NCBI RefSeq assembly: GCF_002095475.1
Contig: NZ_MLFR01000001.1
Coordinates: 1-64,000, forward strand
Source of the DNA: Pantoea rwandensis
GTDB lineage: Bacteria; Pseudomonadota; Gammaproteobacteria; Enterobacterales; Enterobacteriaceae
DNA: 64,000 bases
Direction of reading: 5' to 3'
This document shows positions 16,854 through 25,603 of the stretch, in pieces. The translations under genes and the position numbers were made by a program. Below the pieces are notes generated by a model, which was given only the letters and a program-made list of their open reading frames with translations, was not told where the DNA came from and ran no database searches. The number at the start of each line of letters is the position of its first letter. Position 1 is the stretch's first letter.

Positions 16854-18029
16854 TCAGCATGGACTCACACCTAGAGCGACTCCCTTACGTGCACTTAACC
16901 ATGCAAGAAAAGCCAGTCCGAGTGCAATAAAGGACAATATTGCCCCCGCCCAGTTTGGGGAAACCAAGCCAAAGCCGGCAGCAATGGTGGCTCCGCCTGC
17001 CCACGCACCTAGTGCATTACCCAAATTGAACATACCGATATTAACGGACGCCGCCATTGTAGGCGCACCGGCGTGGTTGGCCCGATCCATGACTAATTTC
17101 TGAATGGGCGATACGGTGGCAAAACCAAATGCAGCCATAAGGAACACGGAGGCGCTGGCGACGAACTGGTTTTCCACACCATTCCAGAAAATAAGCAGAA
17201 CAATCCCCTGAGCGGCCAGTGTCACAAAGAGCGTGCCAAAAAGGGAACGGTCAGCGAAACGCCCTCCAATCCAGTTCCCGACCGCCAGTCCCAGACCGAA
17301 CAGAACCATAAGCCATGCCACACCTGAGGCTGAGAAACCTGCTACTTCAGTCATCATAGGCGCGATATAGGTGATTGAGGTGAAAAATGCGGCCGGACCG
17401 AAGATCGTAATACCCATAACCAGCAAAACCTGAGGATCAACGAAGGCACGTAGTTCGCTCCGTAATGCAATGGGTTTTCCCTTTTCGATATGGGGCACGA
17501 GTGAAGCGATAGCGGCGACCGTCAGCAGTCCTATGCCTGCAATAACCCAAAAGACCAGACGCCAGTCGAAGCTTTGCGCCAGCCAGGTTCCCAATGGCAC
17601 GCCAACCAGATTAGCCACGGTCAAACCCGAAAACATAAAAGCAATGGCACTTGCCTGGCGACCGGGCGCTACCAGTGATGCAGCGATAATGGAGCCAATA
17701 CCGAAGAAGGCACCATGATTAAAGGAGGTAATGACACGGCCCACTATGGCCATTGGTAATGTGGGTGCTAAAGCGGTAATGATGTTACCCAGGGTGAATA
17801 TGACGGCCAGTGCTATCAGCATGGCTTTACGCGGTATCCTCGCCCCCAACACTGTCATCAGTGGTGCGCCGACAAAAACTCCCAATGCGTAGGATGTGGC
17901 CATTGTCCCGGCTGACGGGATACTGACTCCAAAGTCAGTCGCTATCTGCGGGAGAATTCCGGCAATCACGAACTCTGTCAGACCTATACCAAATGCGCCG
18001 ACGGCGAGTGCTAATAATGCGATGGGCAT
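16854..18029 (-). CDS. MFS efflux transporter, AraJ/YdhP-like (DHA1 family)
   Basis: 391 residues with 12 predicted membrane helices in the DHA1 drug/sugar-efflux arrangement: MPIALLALAVGAFGIGLTEF at the start, a loop-2 motif GARIPRK and motif VGRVITSFNHGAFFGIG. MPIALL is chosen as the start because GGAG precedes it; the longer frame would add 16 residues without a ribosome site. The substrate is unknown. It is divergent from an Lrp/AsnC regulator 83 bases away, which probably controls it. Confidence 0.85.
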   Translation of the reverse strand: MPIALLALAVGAFGIGLTEFVIAGILPQIATDFGVSIPSAGTMATSYALGVFVGAPLMTVLGARIPRKAMLIALAVIFTLGNIITALAPTLPMAIVGRVITSFNHGAFFGIGSIIAASLVAPGRQASAIAFMFSGLTVANLVGVPLGTWLAQSFDWRLVFWVIAGIGLLTVAAIASLVPHIEKGKPIALRSELRAFVDPQVLLVMGITIFGPAAFFTSITYIAPMMTEVAGFSASGVAWLMVLFGLGLAVGNWIGGRFADRSLFGTLFVTLAAQGIVLLIFWNGVENQFVASASVFLMAAFGFATVSPIQKLVMDRANHAGAPTMAASVNIGMFNLGNALGAWAGGATIAAGFGLVSPNWAGAILSFIALGLAFLAWLSARKGVALGVSPC

Positions 18030-18112
18030 TGAAACTCCAAATTGTGTGCTTAACTGAATATCATTAGGTAAAATCAATTATATTCATATTTTCATTCAGC
18101 ACTGGAACCCCT

Positions 18113-18613
18113 ATGAGCGCATTTGATAAAGAAACAGATGGTATTCGGCAGGTAAAGCATAAACCTGCAGATCTGGATGCAATTGACCGAAAAATATTAA
18201 GCGCGCTGGCCGAGGATGCTGGCCGCAGTTATACAGAGTTAAGCGAAATCGTGAATCTATCGGCTCCGGCAGTTCACGATCGGGTCAAGCGATTGAAACG
18301 TGATGGAGTGATTAAGGGGACGGTGGCGATACTGGATGGTTGTAAGCTTGGCAGGACGCTCTTGACGTTTCTTGTCGTGGATACCAGCAGCTACCAGGCG
18401 ACACGAGCACTTCTGCAGTTTACCCATCGCAAGGAGGTTGAGGAGCTTCATACCGTCGCGGGTGACGGTTGCGTTCTGATTAAGGTTCGGGCTGCTGATA
18501 CCGAGTCGTTGGAAAACTTTTTAATGGAAATACAGAGTGTCGACGGAGTCAGATCGGTACGCAGTTATATTGCGCTTTCTACCTTCTTAGAGCGAGGTCC
18601 CTCTCCTGACTGA
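18113..18613 (+). CDS. Lrp/AsnC-family transcription regulator
   Basis: 166 residues: an N-terminal winged helix (DAIDRKILSALAEDAGRSYTELSEIVNLSAPAV... up to VIKGT) and a C-terminal RAM (ACT-like) effector domain (VEELHTVAGDGCVLIKVRA). A 20-residue extension precedes the DNA-binding domain. Its divergent neighbour is an MFS exporter, a common pairing in which the regulator induces export in response to an amino acid or related ligand. Confidence 0.88.
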   Translation: MSAFDKETDGIRQVKHKPADLDAIDRKILSALAEDAGRSYTELSEIVNLSAPAVHDRVKRLKRDGVIKGTVAILDGCKLGRTLLTFLVVDTSSYQATRALLQFTHRKEVEELHTVAGDGCVLIKVRAADTESLENFLMEIQSVDGVRSVRSYIALSTFLERGPSPD

Positions 18614-18788
18614 GTCAGTAGCAGGTCAATTGAATATTAAGCTGTACCTGAGTGGCGCAGTGCTAAGCGTTTTCATTATAAATGTCGTCCCTGACAGTTT
18701 CTCCGGCCGGTTCACGTTTACACGAGACCGATGAGGTCATCTTCGTCGTCTTCCGGCCAGAGCCGGACTGCGTCCTTGAACGTCAGTT

Positions 18789-19043
18789 CTACTCGTCGTT
18801 AAAGCCTGCAAGCGTCTGCAGGTAAGGCACATGCCGTGCAGCGTGCCATGGATCGTTAAAACTTCTCAACCATAAACTGGCTGCTGAAATTTCCGAACGT
18901 CTTGCCTGACTGCCGCCGGCTGCGGCCATGTGGTCAAGCTGAGAGATAAGTGATTGCACGCTTATCTCTCGCTCGGCCAGTGCCAGGCTAAGTGCCGCTT
19001 CGCCAATCATCACCTGGCTTTTATCGTCGTGTTGAATAGACAT
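18789..19043 (-). CDS. YmgB/AriR-like small regulator (biofilm/acid-stress type)
   Basis: 84 residues with the pattern IGEAALSLALAEREISVQSLISQLDHM followed by an arginine-rich helix (SQARRSEISAASLWL). This resembles the YcgZ-YmgA-AriR group, which in E. coli is repressed by the MerR-like BluR and feeds the Rcs/biofilm response. GGAGGA sits five bases before the ATG, which decides this start over an upstream frame. The next gene upstream on the same strand is a BluR/MlrA-like regulator, supporting the assignment; family membership is by pattern only. Confidence 0.5.
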   Translation of the reverse strand: MSIQHDDKSQVMIGEAALSLALAEREISVQSLISQLDHMAAAGGSQARRSEISAASLWLRSFNDPWHAARHVPYLQTLAGFNDE

Positions 19044-19226
19044 TATCCTCCTCCGTTTCAGATTTATGACAACCTCAGTACTAACTGTAGGCATGGACAG
19101 CGAACGTGCAGAGGTTAATATTCCGAAAAGTTATGCATCGGCGATTGAGAAGAGGGGATATGTTATGCCGTTTTTTAAACGGTGTAGAAGTGAGTGCACT
19201 TTAGAAGTGTGCTGGTAACTTAAAGC

Positions 19227-19249
19227 CTGTCAGAAGACGACTCTGACAG
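19227..19249 (-). terminator. Hairpin after the MerR-like regulator
   Basis: Perfect 8-base arms CTGTCAGA / TCTGACAG with a 7-base loop, starting 26 bases beyond the stop of the regulator. The following T-run is weak. Confidence 0.5.
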
Positions 19250-19274
19250 ACTGTTCAAACCTTGAGAAAGGGTA

Positions 19275-20021
19275 TCAGGCAGCAATCAGCATTGCCTGGT
19301 CCGGCCCGCAGAGTAAGGCAGGTAAGCCGTCCAAAAGCCGGTGGCGATAGTTCCAGTGCATGAGTTGCGAAATACCGGCACCGCACCACATCAGATGATG
19401 CTCGTAGTACCTTTCGGCATTGGCAGGTGCTCCGGTGACTTCAGATGAAATCTCAACCCTGAAGCCCTGACCGGTCAAGCGGATGGCTTCCATCCAGATT
19501 TCAGTCAGATCTGTCACGCTGACCGCCTCGAGAAACAGAGGCACGGATTTACGCCTGTGTGCCGCGGACATGATATGGCGGGCGTGTTTAACAACGGCCT
19601 GATGGAATCGCGCCTGGCGCTCCTCGGCACCGTTACTCATATCAGTACGAAGCCAAAGGTTGAGCGGCCGGAGATAGCAATTGACGAAATCATCACCGCA
19701 ATAGTCATTGCCAACAAGACGTATCCGCGCTTCCAATAGTGTGTCTGAAGTGTCCTTCAACTGGTGGTTGAGTTCTTCTTGCCGGCACTCCCAACCACTT
19801 CGGGCCGCATTAGGATGACCTTCTAGTTGCTGAGCTACTTCATGAAGCGTATCTCCACGAGAGGTCATATCGAGAACGGTAAAGATGCGGGATAATTGCC
19901 CAGCGCTATAGCCATCAGATTGATCAGGAGCGGTGATGAGTCCTGCACGACGCCAAGTGCGGAGCGTGCCAGGAAGCGTACCGGTTATACCGCATACGGT
20001 CTCTGTAGAATGGTAAGGCAT
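19275..20021 (-). CDS. MerR-family regulator, MlrA/BluR-like
   Basis: 248 residues. The N-terminal winged helix has the MerR layout (VCGITGTLPGTLRTWRRAGLI, SDGYSAGQLSRIFTVLDM); the long C-terminal half (about residues 80-248) is divergent, as in MlrA and BluR, where it is a cobalamin-domain-like sensor. No DxHxxG cobalamin motif is visible. The start is fixed by AAGGGGG before ATG 20021; the longer frame adds 70 implausible residues. The YmgB-like gene lies downstream, as in the E. coli BluR regulon. Confidence 0.65.
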   Translation of the reverse strand: MPYHSTETVCGITGTLPGTLRTWRRAGLITAPDQSDGYSAGQLSRIFTVLDMTSRGDTLHEVAQQLEGHPNAARSGWECRQEELNHQLKDTSDTLLEARIRLVGNDYCGDDFVNCYLRPLNLWLRTDMSNGAEERQARFHQAVVKHARHIMSAAHRRKSVPLFLEAVSVTDLTEIWMEAIRLTGQGFRVEISSEVTGAPANAERYYEHHLMWCGAGISQLMHWNYRHRLLDGLPALLCGPDQAMLIAA

Positions 20022-20423
20022 TATAGTCCCCCTTAGTGGGGTAAATTGCCCGGGCAATGCCCGGCTAGGTGACCAGTGTGGACCCTTGCAAAAGAAATTG
20101 ATACATAATGCGTATTCTTTATGAAGTTTTACGCTTATAAGCGTAGCGGTCGTCGTTGTCAGCGAAAATATCTGACATGACGACCTCTTCAATTTTATCT
20201 CAACCATCTGAAATTCTGGTCGAATCATCATTGACGACTACCTGACTTAACTTTCATGGCGTTCAATGTAAAAGCAGTTAAATAAACCAACGTAATTTAT
20301 TTAAGCAACTACGCTTATTTTGACGCTTGCACGTCTGAAAATGTTATCTGCCTGGTTTTAGAAAATACCTACAATGAAGCGTATTGTGGTTGAGCTGCCG
20401 TAACCCAAATAAGAGGGAATGTT
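20022..20423. promoter_or_regulatory. Regulatory region with ACGCTTAT palindrome
   Basis: 402 non-coding bases between the MerR-like gene and a forward small gene. ACGCTTATAAGCGT (20131-20144) is a perfect 14-base palindrome; the half-site ACGCTTAT recurs at 20311-20318 and GAAGCGTA lies near 20375. These are candidate operators for the adjacent MerR-like protein. No further gene is seen. Confidence 0.45.
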
Positions 20424-20669
20424 ATGACGAAAATGAATTATCAATTCTATACAATAAGCGCACCGGGAAATGATGGGCGCTGTACTTTGCATCGAGGAGA
20501 GTGCCTACAGTTGCCTGTGAGAGAAAAAAGGCTTTTCTTGGGTTCGTTTATTTCTTCACAGCAAGCCTCTCAATATGTCAGATCACAACATCATTCATGG
20601 CATCTTGCAGAGTGTGTATTTTGTCTTAATTCGAATAGTGTGGCTCAAGATGTCCCTCTGCGAAACTAA
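20424..20669 (+). CDS. Small cysteine-containing hypothetical protein
   Basis: 81 residues: FYTISAPGNDGRCTLHRGECLQLP, LFLGSFISSQQA and a late CVFC pair. The spacing (C, C, then CxxC) suggests a small metal- or disulfide-stabilised module, and I recall similar GRCTLHR..C..LP..FLG proteins in enterobacteria without known function. AGAGGG lies 7 bases before the ATG. It is divergent from the MerR-like regulator and may be under its control. Confidence 0.5.
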   Translation: MTKMNYQFYTISAPGNDGRCTLHRGECLQLPVREKRLFLGSFISSQQASQYVRSQHHSWHLAECVFCLNSNSVAQDVPLRN

Positions 20670-20859
20670 ACCTATCAGCTCCTTCTTCTTCAGGCTTACG
20701 CATTTGCTAGATCTGATTTCTGCGCTATCCCGTAAAGTTGAAGGAGCCCCTGTATTCATGGATTCAGATATCCAGCCAAGGCCACAGGTTCACGAATCCT
20801 CCCGGTGAACCGATAGCCCTCAACAAGTCTACTTCAGCATTTCGTTACTCAGTGGTAAA

Positions 20860-21942
20860 TCACTGGCGAACCGCTGTCTTTAACTCTGAATCGGTCAGTG
20901 TTGCCCTAACATGCGGCAGGCTTTCAGGATAATTTTTCTGAACAAACTCAATCATCTTTTCACGCACATAGCAGCGGAGATCCCAGGCCGTCGGCGAGTT
21001 CTGAGCGGTCATTAATAATCGAATGGTCATGGTTTTGTCACTCGTATCGGTCACCTGGAGCACTTGAGTCTGCTGATCCCATAGCTTGGTTTCACTGAGA
21101 ATTTTTTCAAAATGCTGTCGGAGAGGCTCAAGGGGCATGGAGTAGTCGAGGTAAAGGAAAACAGAACCTAATATCTGAGCGTTGTTACGCGTCCAGTTCT
21201 GGAAGGCGTTCTCAGTAAAATAGGTAATCGGTAGCACCAGCCGTCGCAAGTCCCAGATGCGTACCACAACATAAGTCAGGTTTATCTCTTCAATCCAGCC
21301 CCATTCATTTTCAACCACCACAGCATCATCAATTTTAATGGGTTGCGTAAAGGCTATTTGTATCCCGGCAAAAAGGTTCACCAAGGATTTCTGCAGTGCA
21401 AAGCCAATTATTATTCCTGCGACACCAGCACCGGCCAGTATCGTTGTGCCAAATTTACGCACACCTGGGAAACTGAGCAGAATGAGAGAAAGACAGAATG
21501 AGACCAGTATGACAATGGCCACCTTTTTGACATAGATAATCTGCGTGCGAATTTTACGGGCACGCAGATTATTCGAAAGATTGATGTCATAGCGTATAAA
21601 GAGCATATCCTGTGCGACGTTCGTCATCCTGACCAAAACCGAACATATCGACAAGATAATAAATATATTTAGTGTGGTGGTGATAAATGACAGTGACTCT
21701 GGTTGAACGGTAATATAATTGACCCCAACGTTAATCAACAGCAGAGGAAAGAAAAGAAACAGGGAGCCACGCAGATGCTTCTCCAGTGATTTAAACAGTT
21801 TCCTGTCACGGTTCTGCCAGTAACGAATAAATCTGAGAAGTAAGAAGCGAGCCAGAAAACCTACGGCTAATGAGAGAGTGACGAGCAGTACTGCGGGTAC
21901 CCATGAAGGTGCTCCAGATAATTCACTAAAGATCAATGGCAT
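20860..21942 (-). CDS. MscS-family mechanosensitive channel
   Basis: 360 residues with about four N-terminal membrane helices and the MscS signature: the glycine/alanine-rich pore helix GTTILAGAGVAGIIIGFALQ, followed by LFAGIQIAFTQPIKIDDAVVV and the beta domain. The cytoplasmic C-terminal domain ends RATLTDSELKTAVRQ. It is longer than E. coli MscS (286) and close to YnaI/YbdG-type members. Likely role is osmotic down-shock protection in the inner membrane. It is a single gene. Confidence 0.88.
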   Translation of the reverse strand: MPLIFSELSGAPSWVPAVLLVTLSLAVGFLARFLLLRFIRYWQNRDRKLFKSLEKHLRGSLFLFFPLLLINVGVNYITVQPESLSFITTTLNIFIILSICSVLVRMTNVAQDMLFIRYDINLSNNLRARKIRTQIIYVKKVAIVILVSFCLSLILLSFPGVRKFGTTILAGAGVAGIIIGFALQKSLVNLFAGIQIAFTQPIKIDDAVVVENEWGWIEEINLTYVVVRIWDLRRLVLPITYFTENAFQNWTRNNAQILGSVFLYLDYSMPLEPLRQHFEKILSETKLWDQQTQVLQVTDTSDKTMTIRLLMTAQNSPTAWDLRCYVREKMIEFVQKNYPESLPHVRATLTDSELKTAVRQ

Positions 21943-22280
21943 CGCTTTCCCTTATTTTTTCAGCCAACAAGTCTAATTGTCAGAGAGTACTTAAAATAAT
22001 CAGCAACTGTTATCATCTCAGTTGTCTGCGAGTTGCATCACACACTTAGCTTAGTTTATGAAAAAGTAATGAAAAGAATTTGGTACACATTGGTACCTCA
22101 ATAGCTGACTGGATAGTGGTGGCATTTCCGTCTATTGGAGTTTCAACCAATACCTAAAATACCCCATCGTTCGGTCTATGTTCTGGCTTCGTCCCAGATG
22201 ACATTTGGTGTTGAATGGAATGCATATCCGCAGAAGTGGCCTACACTCCTACTGATAACGTCAGTCAGGAGGTTAACTCA
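21943..22280. other. Intergenic region, nothing recognised
   Basis: 338 bases between the divergent MscS gene and a small secreted protein. A short GGTAC repeat (GGTACACATTGGTACC, 22082-22097) is visible. No gene or known element is seen; promoters for both flanks are expected here. Confidence 0.3.
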
Positions 22281-22571
22281 ATGCAACGTTTCCTCTTTTT
22301 ATTATTGCTGTTCGCAGCTTGGGGAGCTACCGCAGCTGCCTTTGACAGTTTGACCTATGCCCTCAATCAGCAAACGTTGGTGAAAGACTTACGCGCGCAA
22401 TGCGAAATTAAAGCCTCCGTGCCTGATGAACAGGTCAAGAAAGTATTTATTAGCAGTGAAGTGAACCATAACGCGCTCAGCGCGGCCGCGGCGGCGCTTA
22501 AAGAGGGCAAGCAGGCGCAATATCAGCAGCTGCTCAATACGGTACGTTGCCCTGAATTTAACAGCCATTAG
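22281..22571 (+). CDS. Small periplasmic hypothetical protein
   Basis: 96 residues: signal peptide MQRFLFLLLLFAAWGATAAA, then AFDSLTYALNQQTLVKDLRAQCEI and a second cysteine near the end (VRCPEF), so one disulfide is possible. AGGAGG nine bases before ATG 22281 sets the start. Helical content is high (alanine/glutamine-rich). I recognise no characterised family; it resembles short exported YicS-like enterobacterial proteins only in general form. Confidence 0.6.
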   Translation: MQRFLFLLLLFAAWGATAAAFDSLTYALNQQTLVKDLRAQCEIKASVPDEQVKKVFISSEVNHNALSAAAAALKEGKQAQYQQLLNTVRCPEFNSH

Positions 22572-22725
22572 TCTGTCAATCGTGAACTTGGCAACGGCCA
22601 CCTCTGCCCAGACAATTTTGTCTGATAACGCTGCTGACGGTGAAAATTGTTAGCACTCTCCACCATAATCCTGATAATGCACACAGGATTGAATTTTATA
22701 TGAACGCGGTAAACGGAGAGATGAG

Positions 22726-22950
22726 ATGGTAAATGACTACTTTGCACCCCCACCAATGGGCATGACGTCAGAGCAGCACAAGCGCACCATTGCTGTGGCG
22801 GCGGCTTTGGCTGTGGCAAAAGAATCGGTTAGCGCCTCAACGTCTGCCAGTGGCTCCAAGGCTTCATGGGATCTGCAAGCCGTAGCGAATGAGATTGGCA
22901 ATCTCGCTGATGCTATTCAGGACGCGCTGGAGCCTGACGAAACCATTTAA
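22726..22950 (+). CDS. Small hypothetical protein
   Basis: 74 residues: MVNDYFAPPPMGMTSEQHKRTIAVAAALAVAKESV, a low-complexity serine/alanine middle, and an acidic helical end (NEIGNLADAIQDALEPDETI). GGAGAG lies just before the ATG. No domain is recognised and no signal peptide is seen. A hairpin follows the stop. Confidence 0.5.
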   Translation: MVNDYFAPPPMGMTSEQHKRTIAVAAALAVAKESVSASTSASGSKASWDLQAVANEIGNLADAIQDALEPDETI

Positions 22951-22963
22951 TGGTGAACAACAG

Positions 22964-22992
22964 GACGGTCTTTTGGGCCGTCGCTGATTTTT
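22964..22992 (+). terminator. Probable terminator
   Basis: Arms GACGGTC / GGCCGTC (one G-T pair) with loop TTTTG, followed after five bases by a run of five T. It separates the small gene from the fasciclin promoter. Confidence 0.5.
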
Positions 22993-23013
22993 CGAAAAAA
23001 CTTTCGTAAGCCT

Positions 23014-23041
23014 GCATCCAATCCACCCCCTTCATCCGTAT
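23014..23041 (+). promoter_or_regulatory. SigK-like ECF promoter of the fasciclin gene
   Basis: GCATCC (23014-23019), a 16-base spacer and CCGTAT (23036-23041) closely follow the CCATCC-N16/17-CCGAAT promoter described for mycobacterial SigK. It lies about 44 bases before the fasciclin start. The ECF sigma factor encoded downstream is the likely user. Confidence 0.55.
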
Positions 23042-23084
23042 ATCCCCATGTGAGCAAATTCTTCGCTCCCTACAACGAGGATCT

Positions 23085-23648
23085 ATGATGAAAAAGCTAT
23101 TAGCAATTGCCCTGGTATCTAGCTCTCTGTTCACTGCTGCTTCTTTTGCGGCGATGGATTCTGGTTCAGTTATGGTTGGTGGCGCAGCCATGTTCCCGCA
23201 GAAAAACATCATTGAAAATGCCCTCAACTCTAAAGACCACACCACTTTGGTGGCTGCAGTTAAAGCAGCGGGATTAGTTGAAACGCTGCAAGGCAAAGGT
23301 CCATTCACCGTGTTCGCGCCGACCAACGCGGCTTTCGCTAAACTTCCGGCCGGAACAGTAGACAATCTGCTGAAACCGGAAAACAAAGCCAAGCTCACCA
23401 GCATCCTGACTTACCACGTGGTAGCCGGTAAATACGATATGAAAGCGCTGGAAATGAAAATCAAACAAGGTGGCGGTCACGCAGAACTGAAAACAGTCAA
23501 TGGCCAACCTTTGTGGATCATGAATAACGGCCCGCACAATATTCAATTGAAAGATGGTCAAGGCAACATGGCTAACATCAGCACTTATGATGTAAACCAG
23601 AAAAATGGTGTCATTGACGTGATCGATACCGTTCTGATGCCTAAGTAA
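23085..23648 (+). CDS. Secreted fasciclin (FAS1) domain protein
   Basis: 187 residues: a signal peptide (MKKLLAIALVSSSLFTAASFA) and a single FAS1 domain (about 40-184) with the hallmark TVFAPTNAAFAKLP, LTYHVVAGKYD and a final VIDVIDTVLMPK. FAS1 proteins are adhesion or surface proteins; in mycobacteria MPT70/MPT83 of this fold are the main SigK targets. GAGG precedes two adjacent ATGs (23085 and 23088). It lies directly before an ECF sigma/anti-sigma pair. Confidence 0.88.
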   Translation: MMKKLLAIALVSSSLFTAASFAAMDSGSVMVGGAAMFPQKNIIENALNSKDHTTLVAAVKAAGLVETLQGKGPFTVFAPTNAAFAKLPAGTVDNLLKPENKAKLTSILTYHVVAGKYDMKALEMKIKQGGGHAELKTVNGQPLWIMNNGPHNIQLKDGQGNMANISTYDVNQKNGVIDVIDTVLMPK

Positions 23649-23691
23649 TTGTCTATACTCGGAATGGATTTCTACACCATCCGGGAAAAAC

Positions 23692-24246
23692 ATGGATAAG
23701 GTTTTGGCAGAACAGCAGGTGAAATTAATGCGGGCGATTGCGCAGGGTGATCGCCACGCATTTGAACAACTGTATCGACTCGCATCGCCCCATCTCTTTG
23801 CCATTGCATTGCGTACCTTACGCCAGCGTTCGTGGGCTGAGGAAGTGCTGCATGACTGTTTCATCACCATATGGCAACGTGCAGACAGCTTTGATGCTGA
23901 GCTGAGTGCGCCGATGACGTGGATGACTCACATCGTTCGCAACCGTTGTATTGACTGGCTGCGAAGTGGACAAGTGCGCGAGGCGGGAAAATCAGAAGAA
24001 TTCAATGATCAGCTGATTGCAGATGAGGGTGATGCCTCTCAGGATCAGCTTGATGATTCGCAAGCAGCGCGCTTACGGCATTGCTTGCAACATCTCAGCA
24101 GTGAGCAGCGGCAAAGTGTCACGCTGGCTTATTATCAGGGGATGTCTCACAGTGATATCGCGGCTTGGCTGCAGCAGCCCGTTGGCTCAGTGAAAAGCTG
24201 GATCCGCCGTGCGATGGAACATCTTCGGGAGTGCGTGGGCTTATGA
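23692..24246 (+). CDS. ECF sigma factor, SigK-like
   Basis: 184 residues with region 2 (HAFEQLYRLASPHLFAIALR, WAEEVLHDCFITIWQ) and region 4 (LSSEQRQSVTLAYYQGMSHSDIAAWLQQP, GSVKSWIRRAMEHL). The linker between them is acidic. The ATG is 43 bases after the fasciclin stop, so read-through can give autoregulation. The stop overlaps the anti-sigma start by ATGA, the usual coupling for sigma/anti-sigma pairs. Assignment to the SigK/RskA group rests on the partner and the FAS1 target. Confidence 0.88.
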   Translation: MDKVLAEQQVKLMRAIAQGDRHAFEQLYRLASPHLFAIALRTLRQRSWAEEVLHDCFITIWQRADSFDAELSAPMTWMTHIVRNRCIDWLRSGQVREAGKSEEFNDQLIADEGDASQDQLDDSQAARLRHCLQHLSSEQRQSVTLAYYQGMSHSDIAAWLQQPVGSVKSWIRRAMEHLRECVGL

Positions 24247-24890
24247 ATACCAATCAACAACAAGATGACGCGCTAGCCTCAGAATATGCTTTAGGCACGT
24301 TACGCGGTCACGCCCGGCTCCATTTTGAAAAGCGTCTTCGTCAGGAGCCTGAATTGGCGGCGCGCGTGGCCAGCTGGCAGACGATGCTAGCCGGGTTAGA
24401 CAGCCACCTTAGACCAGAAATCCCACCAGCGCATGTCTGGAAAAAGATCGCCCTCAGCCTGCCACCACAAAAAAGGATGAAGCGCGTAAACCCTTATTTG
24501 GGCTGGCTGGTCGCAGCCGGGCTGGCGGCGTTTACGTTAGTCTCCCAATACACCCAACGCCCTGAAGATTTCTCACCGCTGGTGATTCTGGGGGATGCGC
24601 AACAGCATGGGCAATGGGTCGTCAGTCGCAGTAGCGATCTCCACCATCTGAAGTTAACGCCGTTGAAACCTGTCAGTGTCACTGCGGCGAACAGCTTGCA
24701 GTTATGGCTGATTCCCGCTGGTAAGCAGCCAGTTTCACTCGGGTTGTTAGCGAATAACACGTCAACGCAGGTGAAGATGAATGACCGAGTGTTGCCGGCT
24801 GGCACCGCGATTGCCATAAGCCTGGAGCCACAAGGCGGCTCGCCAACCGGGCAGCCCACCGGACCGGTGCTCTTCAGTGGGGTGTTGTGA
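24243..24890 (+). CDS. RskA-type membrane anti-sigma factor
   Basis: 215 residues: a cytoplasmic N-terminal sigma-binding part (ASEYALGTLRGHARLHFEKRL, typical of RskA), one membrane helix (LGWLVAAGLAAFTLV, about residues 84-98) and a periplasmic RskA domain (SLQLWLIPAGKQPVSLG, VLPAGTAIAISLEPQGGS, TGPVLFSG). It should hold the preceding sigma factor inactive until proteolysis or a redox change. No zinc-binding HxxxCxxC motif is present. Confidence 0.85.
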   Translation: MNTNQQQDDALASEYALGTLRGHARLHFEKRLRQEPELAARVASWQTMLAGLDSHLRPEIPPAHVWKKIALSLPPQKRMKRVNPYLGWLVAAGLAAFTLVSQYTQRPEDFSPLVILGDAQQHGQWVVSRSSDLHHLKLTPLKPVSVTAANSLQLWLIPAGKQPVSLGLLANNTSTQVKMNDRVLPAGTAIAISLEPQGGSPTGQPTGPVLFSGVL

Positions 24891-24895
24891 ATGGA

Positions 24896-25591
24896 TCAGC
24901 GATAATCGGGATAGCGCGCCTGCTGATAATCCTTCCAGCGTTTGAGCAACTGGTGCCGGGTGCCTGGATACAGCTCGTTGCTCACCACAATTTCTTGAAT
25001 GCGGTCCACGCGGAAATTGCGGAAGTCTTGCCGCAGTTCGCACCAGCCACACAATAAACGCACGCGATCAAAATAGCCCAGCACCACTGGCCATAGAGTA
25101 CGGGTCGAGGTCATCTCTTTCAGGTCGGTATATCGCAACGTGATCTTGTTACGGGTATGGATGGCCTGGCGAATCTCCGGCAGATGTGTTTCGAACAACG
25201 CTTCACCGCGCGAGGCAACTAACAGGGATTGATGATCCAGCGTATGGGTTAAATGTTCAGGCAGCACCGCCTGAATTTTTGCCAATGCGTGTTGTGCCGC
25301 AGATTTCAATTCTGCATCGGTGTGACGGCTCACCCAATCCAAGCCCAAAGCCAGCGCATCAATTTCATGACGTGAAAACATCAGCGGCGGCAAATGACCG
25401 TCTGATTTCAGCAGATAACCTAGCCCGGCACTGCCTTCAATCTCCACCCCTTGTTGCTGTAAACAGATAATGTCGCGATAGACCGTGCGCACACTGATGC
25501 TGAGTTGTTCGGCCAGCTGTTGTGCCGTCACCGGGTAGCGATGGCAGCGCAACAGTTGTACCAGTTCGAGCAATCGCTGAGTTTTGGTCAT
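24896..25591 (-). CDS. YafY-like HTH / WYL-domain regulator
   Basis: 231 residues: N-terminal DeoR-type winged helix (TKTQRLLELVQLLRCHRYPVT, SVRTVYRDIICLQQQGVEIEG) and a C-terminal WYL domain (KITLRYTD, WPVVLGYFDRVRLLCGWCELR, FRVDRIQEI). It starts 12 bases after the MmgE/PrpD gene on the same strand, so it is probably the last gene of that operon and may regulate it. The ribosome site is weak. The effector is unknown. Confidence 0.85.
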   Translation of the reverse strand: MTKTQRLLELVQLLRCHRYPVTAQQLAEQLSISVRTVYRDIICLQQQGVEIEGSAGLGYLLKSDGHLPPLMFSRHEIDALALGLDWVSRHTDAELKSAAQHALAKIQAVLPEHLTHTLDHQSLLVASRGEALFETHLPEIRQAIHTRNKITLRYTDLKEMTSTRTLWPVVLGYFDRVRLLCGWCELRQDFRNFRVDRIQEIVVSNELYPGTRHQLLKRWKDYQQARYPDYR

Positions 25592-25603
25592 GATGGTTTT
25601 ACA

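Noticed and set aside
23274-23870. 198-codon reverse frame over the fasciclin and sigma genes
   Set aside because: Both forward genes show clear conserved domains; the reverse frame is a by-product of their codon pattern. The same holds for the 163-codon reverse frame at 22913-23404.
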